9,052 bases of DNA from CAYGZA01 sp964354135. GTDB lineage: Bacteria > Planctomycetota > Planctomycetia > Pirellulales > Thermoguttaceae. Every line of letters starts with the position of its first letter. The stretch's first letter is position 1. The notes beneath the pieces are model-generated. The model saw only the letters and a program-made list of their open reading frames with translations. It made no database searches and was not told the origin of the DNA. The stretch lies in contig CAYGZA010000283.1 of the NCBI GenBank assembly GCA_964354135.1, positions 1-9,052 of the forward strand, read 5' to 3'. The position numbers and the translations under genes are program-made. Below are positions 1-6,130 of the stretch, in pieces.

Positions 1-1170
1 TCCGGTCTTCAGCGGCACGTAATAGCAGACCATCCCGGTCTGGGGGTTCTGCGATGCGAGGATGTGGTTGTAGAGCGCCCGCTCGTAGTAATCGGAGTAC
101 TCCGCCTTCGGGTCCCACGAGAAGAGGCGGCGGGTGATCTTGAGCATGTTGTAGGTGTTGCACGTCTCGGTGGTCGTGGGGCCGATGTGCTTGGAAAGCT
201 CCTCCTTGGGCGAGAACGCTTCCCCGTCGCTGTTGCCGCCGGTCACGTAGGACCGCTCCTTGGTCACGACGTTCCAGAAGAACTCGGCCGTGGTCCGCAG
301 GCTTTCGTCGCCCGTTAACTCGTACTGCCTCTGGACGCCGAGGATCTTGGGGAACTGCGTGTTGGCGTGCAGCCCGGTCAGGCGGTCTTGCCGCCGGGAA
401 AGCGGATCGAGCACCGCCCGGTGGTTGAACCTGCGGGAAAGCGCCAGGTACTTCTCCTTGCCGGTCACGGCGGCCAGCTCGGCGAGCACGTCGTTCATGC
501 CGCCGTGCTCGTTGTCGAGCATCTTCTGCACCTGCTCTTCGCTGAGCTTGTCGGTGCGGCCCTTGATCCAATCGCACGCTTTCTCGAGGACTTCGAGGGC
601 CTGGACGTTGCCGCAGAGGACATACACGTCGAGCAGGCCGGCATAGATCTTGTGCAGCGTGTACCAGGGGGCCCAGACGCGCTTGCCCGCTTCCACGCGG
701 TCGATGAACTCCTCGGGATAAGCGCTCAGGTAGCCGCTTGGGAACTTCGCCTGGCACTTGGCCATCTCGGCCACGATGTAGCCGGCCTTCTCCTTGAGCC
801 GCTCGTCGCCGGTGCCGGCGTACACGAGGGCGCAGGCCGTCAGGTAGTGCCCGACGAAGTGGCCGCGGACTTCGCACTTGGGCTCTTCCCAGCCGCCCAG
901 CGGCGTGGCGGCGGAGGGGAGGCCGGCGTTGACGCGAAACACGTGCAAGAGCCGGTCCGCGTCGAGGGAGAGGAGGTACTGCCGGTCGAGCTCCATAGCG
1001 TGCTTGAACGGCCCGTCCAGGAGCTTCACCTGCTTGAGGCTGAACGGCTCAGCCCGGAGAGGGACCTTCTGCCGGACCTCGGCCGCGGCGAACGAGCATG
1101 AGAATGCCGCCGCCAGCGCCAGCAGGAACGCGGCGCTCGCTGGGGTGGCTGCCAAGGGTTTGCGACTCAT
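1..1170 (-). CDS. GH127 family glycosidase (beta-L-arabinofuranosidase type), partial
   Basis: Partial gene; the ATG (1168-1170) and first 390 codons are present and the rest lies beyond base 1. Family members usually run over 600 residues. The start follows AAGGAG (1176-1181) by 5 bases. Residues 1-30 form a signal peptide (Arg/Lys n-region, Ala/Leu core, probable cleavage after FAAA), so the enzyme is exported. The mature part shows GH127 (formerly DUF1680) signatures: GGWEEPKCEVRGHFVGHYL, HGGMNDVLAELAAVTG, TGGNSDGEAF and ETCNTYNMLK. In the characterised family member HypBA1, a Glu acid/base, a Cys nucleophile and a zinc site of Glu plus three Cys do the chemistry. Here Glu317 (in DGEAF) fits the acid/base, and Glu335 and Cys337 (ETC) fit zinc ligands. 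The nucleophile and neighbouring Cys would lie past the window edge. The expected role is removal of beta-L-arabinofuranose or a related sugar from plant or algal glycans. The family is sure; the substrate is inferred. Confidence 0.92.
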   Translation of the reverse strand, partial: MSRKPLAATPASAAFLLALAAAFSCSFAAAEVRQKVPLRAEPFSLKQVKLLDGPFKHAMELDRQYLLSLDADRLLHVFRVNAGLPSAATPLGGWEEPKCEVRGHFVGHYLTACALVYAGTGDERLKEKAGYIVAEMAKCQAKFPSGYLSAYPEEFIDRVEAGKRVWAPWYTLHKIYAGLLDVYVLCGNVQALEVLEKACDWIKGRTDKLSEEQVQKMLDNEHGGMNDVLAELAAVTGKEKYLALSRRFNHRAVLDPLSRRQDRLTGLHANTQFPKILGVQRQYELTGDESLRTTAEFFWNVVTKERSYVTGGNSDGEAFSPKEELSKHIGPTTTETCNTYNMLKITRRLFSWDPKAEYSDYYERALYNHILASQNPQTGMVCYYVPLKTG

Positions 1171-1325
1171 GGGTGCTCCTTTCCTGAAACGGCCTGCGGC
1201 CGCCGCCATCCAGACTTCAGGAGTCTTCGAGGCATTGGAGGCATCGGTAGTCTGTATCGCTGCGGCTGGTGGGCGCTGCGGCATCCAACGGGACGCGCCC
1301 GCCGGCGTCCCTTCCCAACCGGCTC

Positions 1326-1354
1326 ACTATAGAGGTCGGCCTCGCCGCCCGCAA
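1326..1354 (-). promoter_or_regulatory. Possible promoter for the GH127 gene
   Basis: On the minus strand TTGCGG (1349-1354) and TATAGT (1326-1331) are separated by exactly 17 bases, which fits a sigma-70-like promoter. Transcription would begin near 1319 and leave a leader of about 150 bases before the GH127 ATG. The -35 matches the consensus at only four of six bases, so this is tentative. Confidence 0.35.
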
Positions 1355-1542
1355 CGCGCCGGAAGGCGAGGGCGTTGGCGAGGCGTTGTTGCCGCTATTA
1401 TGAGGGGGATGGATCCCTGCGATCGAACGGTTCTCGCGGCACGCGACGGGAACGTAAATCGTTTCCATTACATGCGTTACATCGAATCCTGCGAACCCGG
1501 GATTCTGCCGGAATGGATGTTTATGGAAGGAGCAGTCTTGGC

Positions 1543-1548
1543 TATAAT
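1543..1548 (+). promoter_or_regulatory. Perfect -10 box TATAAT upstream of lipoprotein gene
   Basis: TATAAT is a perfect -10 hexamer in a GC-rich setting; the hexamer 17 bases upstream (TTTATG, 1520-1525) is a poor -35. A transcript starting near 1555 would leave the TTG at 1560 almost without a leader, which argues for one of the later starts (1623 or 1647). Confidence 0.45.
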
Positions 1549-1646
1549 CCCGCCCCACTTTGGTCCTTGTTCCCGGGTTCCCGGGCGGGCATAGGCAGAG
1601 ACCCTGGCATGAGGCTTGGGTCTTGCAGACTCAACGAGGTTCTCGG

Positions 1647-2771
1647 GTGCGGTTTTGGGCGTGGATGCTCTTGCTCCTCATGGCGACGTGGGCCGGCTGC
1701 GGCACCACGAAATGGACCGACACCGCGCGCACGGCGACCGAACAGCTTCTCATCTCCGATTCCATGGACCGCGCTGTCAGCCGGCTCGATCTCCGCGCCG
1801 TGGCCGGCAAGAAGGTCTTCCTCGACGACGCGCCCATCAAGGGCCTGACCGACGCACCCTACCTGGTCAGCACGCTGCGGCAACACATTCTGGCCAGCGG
1901 GGCGATCCTCAAAGATGCGCGCGACCAGGCCGACTACATTGTCGAGCTGCGGGCCGGCGCGCTCGGAACCGACCATCACGATCTGCTGTTCGGCGTGCCG
2001 GCGCTGACCATTCCCACGCTGGTCGGGATGCCGACCATCCCTTCCCAGATCCCGGAGATCCCGCTGGTCAAGAAGACCGAGCAGCGGGCCGTGGCGAAGG
2101 TCTCGGTGTTCGCATACAACCGGCAGACGGGGCGGCCGCTGTGGCAGTCGGGCGCGGTCGGCGAAGAGAGCCGGGCCAAAGCGGTCTGGTTCTTCGGCGC
2201 CGGCCCCTTCCAGCGCGGCCACATCTACGACGGGACCAAGTTCGCCGGGGACCGGTTCAGCATTCCGTTGATCGACCCCGCCGTCGAGCCGGACCGCCGG
2301 CGGAGCGGCGTTTCCGTGGCCGACCCGGCGTTCTTCGTCGAGCCGGCAGAAGAACTGGCTCAAGAGGCCAAGAAGCCGGAATCCAAGGACCCCGCCGGCC
2401 AGCCGAAAGACCAGAACGCGGCCGCGGCGTCGGGACCGCCCGCGGCGGGAGTCATTCCGGCCGGGCACACGACGTCCGACAAACCACCGACGAATTCCGC
2501 CGCCCAGCCGGCAACACGTCCGGCTTCCCAAGGCGCCGGGCCCGCGGGCGCCACGGCTCCGCAACCCGGCGCGACACCTCCGTCCGGCGCGCCCACCGGA
2601 ACCCCTGCGCCGCCGGCGCTTGCCGCGCCGCCGAGCACTTCAGCAGCCGACAGGCCGACCACGGCGCCTTCCGGATGGAAAGAGCGGTCGGCGCCGGAAT
2701 CGGAGGGGGTCCTCCGCCTGCCGCCGATCTCGCCGTTCGACGACCCGCCGGAAGGCGATTCACGAGAGTGA
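1647..2771 (+). CDS. Lipoprotein with Pro/Ala-rich C-terminal tail (DUF6655-like)
   Basis: A 374-residue protein. From GTG 1647 the N-terminus is a compact lipoprotein signal: Arg2, hydrophobic core MLLLLMATW, lipobox WAGC with Cys18 as the lipidated residue. GAGG (1636-1639) sits 7 bases upstream. A TTG at 1623 with GAGG 8 bases upstream is a fair alternative, giving 8 extra residues; the TTG at 1560 is unlikely. Residues about 20-211 form the conserved part, opening with GTTKWTDTARTATEQLL and containing FLDD, a Pro/Ile-rich stretch (GVPALTIPTLVGMPTIPSQI) and a VSVFAYNRQTGRPLWQSG segment. I associate this with the planctomycete lipoprotein family DUF6655, from memory. Residues about 233-374 are low-complexity Pro/Ala/Gly/Thr, probably disordered. 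It converges on the RNase D gene, the stops being 39 bases apart. Its molecular function is unknown; an envelope location is inferred from the signal. Confidence 0.85.
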   Translation: MRFWAWMLLLLMATWAGCGTTKWTDTARTATEQLLISDSMDRAVSRLDLRAVAGKKVFLDDAPIKGLTDAPYLVSTLRQHILASGAILKDARDQADYIVELRAGALGTDHHDLLFGVPALTIPTLVGMPTIPSQIPEIPLVKKTEQRAVAKVSVFAYNRQTGRPLWQSGAVGEESRAKAVWFFGAGPFQRGHIYDGTKFAGDRFSIPLIDPAVEPDRRRSGVSVADPAFFVEPAEELAQEAKKPESKDPAGQPKDQNAAAASGPPAAGVIPAGHTTSDKPPTNSAAQPATRPASQGAGPAGATAPQPGATPPSGAPTGTPAPPALAAPPSTSAADRPTTAPSGWKERSAPESEGVLRLPPISPFDDPPEGDSRE

Positions 2772-2810
2772 GTCGAGGTTCGGGATCCGGGTGCCAGGAG
2801 GCATCTATCC

Positions 2811-4019
2811 CTAACCATGCCCACCCGGGCCCGCGCGCGGCACTCTCTCAATCAGGAGGGGCGAGTCCGAGGTTGCGTCCTGGATGCGGATCGAGAGGTT
2901 TCCCGCCAGCAGGTCGTCCAACATCTGCCCGACGACCTCGGCCCGCCATCCTCGGGCCAGTCGCGGCGGCCCTTCCCCGGGGGCCTGCCCGCTGCGATAG
3001 GCAATCCAGTCGCGGATGTCGTTCGGGCTGCCCACCAGGCCCGGGGCCAATTGCTGCTGGCGACAGATGCTCCCCAAGGCCGAAAAGAGGAATTGCCCGA
3101 GGACGGAGAACTGGGGGGCGTTCTCTTGCCGCGGGGTTTGAGTCTGCGGGCACTGCTCGTCGGCCAAGTCCAGACCCCTTTGGATGGCGGAAGCGATCCT
3201 GGGCAACTGCCGCTGCAGGTCCTGCCGATCCAGCCCCCGGACTGCCTGGATGCGTTTCAGCTCGGCGGTCCGGCGGCGGGCCAGCTCGATCACCAGATCG
3301 TCCCGCAGCACGCGGCGGGCAGGACAGTTGCGCCGCTCGGCCTCGGCCTCGCGCCACCGCCACAGCTCGCGGACGATCGCCAGACTGCGGCTGCTCAACA
3401 CCGAGTTGCCCGAGACCCTCCGCCAGCGCTCCTGGGAGAGGGCCTGTTGAACGTCCTCGCGGAAGTACCCCATTTCCTCTTCGAGCCAGTCGCGCCGGCC
3501 CAGCTCCTCCAAGCGAGGGACGAGCGTGTCGCGGATCGCTGGCAGGTGGCGGATGTCTTCCAGGGCATATTCGATCTGCCGCGAGCTGAGAGGGCGGCGG
3601 TGCCAGTCGGTGCGGGTCTCGGCCTTGTCGGGGGTCTTGCCCAAGAGCTTGGAGATCAGGGTCCCGTAGCCGGCGGGATACTCCACTCCGGCCAGCCCGG
3701 CCGCGATCTGCACGTCGACCAGGCCCGACGGCAGACGGCCGGTCGCCTGAAGACAGAACTCCAGCTCGGTGCGGCCGGCATGGACGATCGTCTCGTGCCC
3801 CGGTGCGCCCAGCGCCAGCCAGAAGGGCGCCATGTCCCGGATCGCCAAGGGATCGATCAAGGCCAACCGGCCGTCGGCGATCACCTGCACCAGGCACAGG
3901 ACCGGGCGGTACGTCCGCTCGCCGATGAATTCCGTGTCGAACGCGATCTGTTTGGCGCGGGCCAGCGCCTTGCAGTAGCTTCGCAACGGGTCGTCTGCGG
4001 TGATGCTCGCGTAGGGCAC
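2811..4019 (-). CDS. rnd: Ribonuclease D (DEDDy 3'-5' exonuclease with HRDC domain)
   Basis: A 402-residue cytoplasmic protein. RNase D trims 3' ends of tRNA precursors and other structured RNAs. The exonuclease domain (about 1-190) shows exo I FDTEF (Asp28, Glu30), exo II HAGRTELEF (around 80-88) and exo III YALED (Tyr151, Asp155), plus the DKAETRTDW segment usual in RNase D. Key residues fall at the same numbers as in the E. coli enzyme, but the exo II Asp85 is Glu85 here, a conservative but catalytic-site change. An HRDC domain follows (about 208-290), then a second helical region that could be a divergent HRDC. The start is GTG at 4017-4019, preceded by AGGAG 8 bases upstream, inside the end of the antiporter gene. 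The antiporter stop and this start are one base apart, so translation is probably coupled and the gene is transcribed from the antiporter promoter. Confidence 0.93.
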   Translation of the reverse strand: MPYASITADDPLRSYCKALARAKQIAFDTEFIGERTYRPVLCLVQVIADGRLALIDPLAIRDMAPFWLALGAPGHETIVHAGRTELEFCLQATGRLPSGLVDVQIAAGLAGVEYPAGYGTLISKLLGKTPDKAETRTDWHRRPLSSRQIEYALEDIRHLPAIRDTLVPRLEELGRRDWLEEEMGYFREDVQQALSQERWRRVSGNSVLSSRSLAIVRELWRWREAEAERRNCPARRVLRDDLVIELARRRTAELKRIQAVRGLDRQDLQRQLPRIASAIQRGLDLADEQCPQTQTPRQENAPQFSVLGQFLFSALGSICRQQQLAPGLVGSPNDIRDWIAYRSGQAPGEGPPRLARGWRAEVVGQMLDDLLAGNLSIRIQDATSDSPLLIERVPRAGPGGHG

Positions 4020-4032
4020 TCTAGCCGCTCCT
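4020..4032 (-). promoter_or_regulatory. RNase D ribosome binding site within the upstream gene
   Basis: On the minus strand AGGAG lies 8 bases before GTG 4019 and overlaps the last codons and TAG stop (4021-4023) of the antiporter gene. It decides the GTG start and suggests reinitiation by ribosomes ending the antiporter. Confidence 0.7.
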
Positions 4033-5604
4033 GAGGAAGATCATCGCGGTGGCAGCCAGCAGCGGCAAGAGCACGCCGCAACTGTAGAGCAGGTAGCCGA
4101 AGAAACTGGGCATGCGAATGCCCGACTTCTCGGCGATCGCCTTGACCATGAAGTTCGGTCCGTTGCCGATATAGGTCATGGCCCCCATGAAGACCGCCCC
4201 CAGGCTGACTGCGTACAACAGGGACTCGGGCACGCCGGCCACCAGGCGCCCCCCGAAGCCCCCGGCCATGGAACGGGCCGTCTCAAAGAAGACGACGTAG
4301 GTGGGGGCGTTGTCGAGCACCGAAGACAGGCTCCCCGTCGCCCAGAAGAAGCGGGCCGCGGTGGTCAGCGGCAGCGAGGGGCCTCGGGCGTGCAGGATCT
4401 CGAGCGCCGGCTGCATGCAGATGAAGATCCCAAGGAACAGCACGGCCACTTCGACAATCGCGTGATAGTTGAAGTGGTTCTGGCGGCGCGTCGCCGCGCT
4501 GCCCAGCACAAGGGAGAGAGCCACCAGCACCAGTTGCACCATTTCGCGGAGGTAGACCCAGGGACGCCAGCCCGTCCCCGGGATCGCCTTGCCCGGGTCC
4601 AAGAGGGCAATCGAAAACACCACCCCCAAGAGCAAGGCCGCGTTCGGCCGAATGCCCGAAAAACGCAGCCGGTGGGTGCGGACCTCATCGACCGCGACGT
4701 CGCGCGGCGATTCCTTTGGGTAGGCCCAGAAATGGTCCCAAAGATAGTAGATCAGGATCAGCATCCCGTTGACGAAGAGCCACTCGGGCCAGAGCCGGAA
4801 CGTCCACAGGAACTCGACGCCCTTCAGGTAGCCCAAGAACAGGGGCGGGTCGCCCAACGGCGTCAGGCACCCGCCGCAGTTGCAGATCACGAAGATGAAG
4901 AACACGACCGTGTGCTGCACGTGCTTTCGCTCGCGGTTGGTCTCCAGCAGGGGACGGATCAAGAGCATCGCGGCCCCAGTGGTCCCAATGAAGCTGGCCA
5001 GGACTGCGCCCACCGCGAGGAACGCGGCGTTCGTGAGCGGGTGCGCCCGCAGGTCCCCCTCGATGCGGATCCCGCCGCTGATCGTGTACAGGCTGAAGAG
5101 CAGGATGATGAAGGGGACGTACTCGGCGAGGATCGCGTTGGCCAGCACGGTCAGCGTCACGGCGACGTTCGGCCCGGCAGCCGCGGGGTGGACTTCGCGA
5201 CTTTGGAGCCAGTGCCACTGGACCGCGTGCTGGTGGAGCAACAGGTAGTACAGCAACGTGAGCGCCCCCAAACCGGCAGCCACGTAGAAGCGGTGCAGAT
5301 TGCTCTCCCACCAGTGGCCCGTTGCAGGCACCAGCGGCAGCACCGCAATCGCCAGAAGCAGCAGCACGAACGGCAAGATTGTCCAGTACGGCGGGTGAAC
5401 GGCGGGGGTTGGGGCGCTTTGAGCCGGGGAGGCGTGGGCCGCAGGAGTGGCCTGTTCGCTGGCCCCGTGTCCCTCTTGGGCCACCATGTCCGCCCCTTGC
5501 TGCGGCCAGCCGGCGACCACGGTCCCAAGGTACGCCCCCACCACGACCGCAATGACTGCCACCAGCCACCTGTCGGAACCGTGGGATGCAGCCGTGCGTG
5601 TCAT
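4021..5604 (-). CDS. NhaD/CitMHS-like membrane ion antiporter (putative Na+/H+ antiporter)
   Basis: A 527-residue polytopic inner-membrane protein of the ion transporter superfamily, close to the CitMHS_2-type group usually labelled sodium:proton antiporter. The N-terminal hydrophobic segment (13-32) is an extra helix or signal peptide. A Pro/Ala/His-rich linker follows (33-72), then about ten or more hydrophobic helices. The paired motifs of the inverted-repeat fold are visible: SFIGTTGAAMLLIRPLLETN (204-223) with CNCGGCLTPLGDPPLFLGYL (241-260) in the first half, and LDNAPTYVVFF (430-440) with GAMTYIGNGPNFMVKAIAE (474-492) in the second. A loop at 124-139 is rich in His. The ATG at 5604 is chosen because GGCGGAAG lies just upstream; a GTG at 5634 would add ten residues (LQGKRGGSR) and is weaker. 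It is the first gene of an operon with RNase D. Probable role: exchange of Na+ for H+; citrate or another anion is not excluded. Confidence 0.85.
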   Translation of the reverse strand: MTRTAASHGSDRWLVAVIAVVVGAYLGTVVAGWPQQGADMVAQEGHGASEQATPAAHASPAQSAPTPAVHPPYWTILPFVLLLLAIAVLPLVPATGHWWESNLHRFYVAAGLGALTLLYYLLLHQHAVQWHWLQSREVHPAAAGPNVAVTLTVLANAILAEYVPFIILLFSLYTISGGIRIEGDLRAHPLTNAAFLAVGAVLASFIGTTGAAMLLIRPLLETNRERKHVQHTVVFFIFVICNCGGCLTPLGDPPLFLGYLKGVEFLWTFRLWPEWLFVNGMLILIYYLWDHFWAYPKESPRDVAVDEVRTHRLRFSGIRPNAALLLGVVFSIALLDPGKAIPGTGWRPWVYLREMVQLVLVALSLVLGSAATRRQNHFNYHAIVEVAVLFLGIFICMQPALEILHARGPSLPLTTAARFFWATGSLSSVLDNAPTYVVFFETARSMAGGFGGRLVAGVPESLLYAVSLGAVFMGAMTYIGNGPNFMVKAIAEKSGIRMPSFFGYLLYSCGVLLPLLAATAMIFLRSG

Positions 5605-5652
5605 GCGACTTCCGCCGCGTTTGCCCTGGAGCACCGGACCCTGGACGGGGTC

Positions 5653-5666
5653 TTGCGATCACGCAA
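5653..5666. promoter_or_regulatory. Short inverted repeat upstream of the antiporter gene
   Basis: TTGCG-ATCA-CGCAA is a perfect 5-base inverted repeat with a 4-base centre, about 50 bases ahead of the antiporter ATG in the divergent spacer. It could be a regulator site. At this length chance is a serious alternative, and I could not place a convincing -35/-10 pair for the antiporter. Confidence 0.25.
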
Positions 5667-5745
5667 CATCCCCCGGAATCGGATAAGGAGAACCCATCGC
5701 CCGGCGGAAATCAAGTCCCCGGCCCCGCCGACCCGCCGCAGATGC

Positions 5746-5775
5746 TTGACAATTCCCGGGAATGCCCCTTACAAT
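5746..5775 (+). promoter_or_regulatory. Strong sigma-70-type promoter with palindromic spacer
   Basis: A perfect -35 TTGACA (5746-5751) and a near-perfect -10 TACAAT (5770-5775) are separated by 18 bases. The spacer begins with ATTCCCGGGAAT (5752-5763), a 12-bp perfect palindrome directly against the -35, where a bound dimer would block RNA polymerase. Transcription should begin near 5782, leaving a leader of about 58 bases before the GTG at 5840. This is the clearest promoter in the window. The operator role is inferred. Confidence 0.75.
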
Positions 5776-5839
5776 GCTCGCCATCTCGCTGGTGTTTCGG
5801 ACGTAGGCGTGTGGAGACGTGGACGGGAGGGACACGACC

Positions 5840-6052
5840 GTGCCCAAGTCCGTGCTGGAAGCGATCAAGGCGGGATTCTGGGATTTTGAGCCCGCGGAAG
5901 TCCCTTGCAGCGACTACGAGGGGACCGACGCGATGCCGGGCACGAGGGAGAAGCTGGAAGTGTTTGCCGAGCGGCTGCGGACCGGCCTCCCCTTGTGGCA
6001 TCCCCGCGATCGCGACGACGTGGAAGCCCCTCGCCCAGTCAAGCCGCGCTAG
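5840..6052 (+). CDS. Conserved-looking small protein, 70 aa, unknown function
   Basis: A 70-residue soluble protein starting with MPKSVLEAIKAGFWDFEP and ending in a basic tail. GTG 5840 is chosen because GGGAGG (5825-5830) lies 9 bases upstream; the in-frame GTG at 5819 would include that site in the coding sequence. Features: a predicted N-terminal helix, the aromatic-acidic WDFEP motif (residues 14-18), a charged middle helix (TREKLEVFAERLRTG) and a GLPLWHPRDRDD motif near the end. There is no signal peptide, membrane segment or Cys pair. I recall similar short proteins in planctomycete genomes annotated as hypothetical, but could not verify this. A strong promoter and good ribosome site support a real, well-expressed gene. 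It is divergent from the antiporter operon and converges on the GH38-like gene, the two stops being 78 bases apart. A role in gene regulation or as a small partner protein is only a guess. Confidence 0.8.
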   Translation: MPKSVLEAIKAGFWDFEPAEVPCSDYEGTDAMPGTREKLEVFAERLRTGLPLWHPRDRDDVEAPRPVKPR

Positions 6053-6130
6053 ACCGGGCCGGCTGGTGCGACGGGTTTCTAAACGCGGTTGCGTGATTCC
6101 GGGAGGGCGAGGAACGTCCGGCGGTTTTCT

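Larger units (their letters stand above)
1171..1646. other. Non-coding region between divergent genes
   Basis: About 475 bases separate the divergent GH127 gene and lipoprotein gene, with no credible coding frame. The GH127 ribosome binding site is at its left edge, preceded on the minus strand by a small GC hairpin (CGGCC-TGC-GGCCG, 1190-1202). A possible minus-strand promoter lies at 1326-1354 and a plus-strand -10 at 1543-1548. Two tandem copies of TTCCCGGG sit in the leader at 1570-1585. Nothing recognisable was seen in 1400-1540. Confidence 0.6.

Noticed and set aside
64..646. Two short plus-strand frames in the left end
   Set aside because: Antisense to the GH127 gene, whose motifs are unmistakable.
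1217..1558. 113-residue open frame on the minus strand in the 1171-1646 gap
   Set aside because: It lacks a ribosome site and family features, has uneven composition, and overlaps the putative promoters of both flanking genes.
1616..3589. 657-residue open frame on the plus strand
   Set aside because: Arg/Pro/Gly-rich nonsense in another frame of the lipoprotein gene, continuing antisense through RNase D.
2817..4034. 405-residue open frame on the plus strand
   Set aside because: Exact antisense shadow of RNase D.
5659..5868. 69-residue minus-strand frame over the small-gene promoter
   Set aside because: It covers the strong plus-strand promoter and the start of the small protein, with no supporting motif.
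4390..5889. 499-residue open frame on the plus strand
   Set aside because: Antisense to the antiporter, which has clear transporter motifs; the product is Gln/Arg/His-rich with no family resemblance.
6053..6130. Terminator between the convergent small gene and GH38-like gene
   Set aside because: Only short GC pairings such as ACGC-GGTT-GCGT are present, with no stable stem followed by a T-run on either strand.
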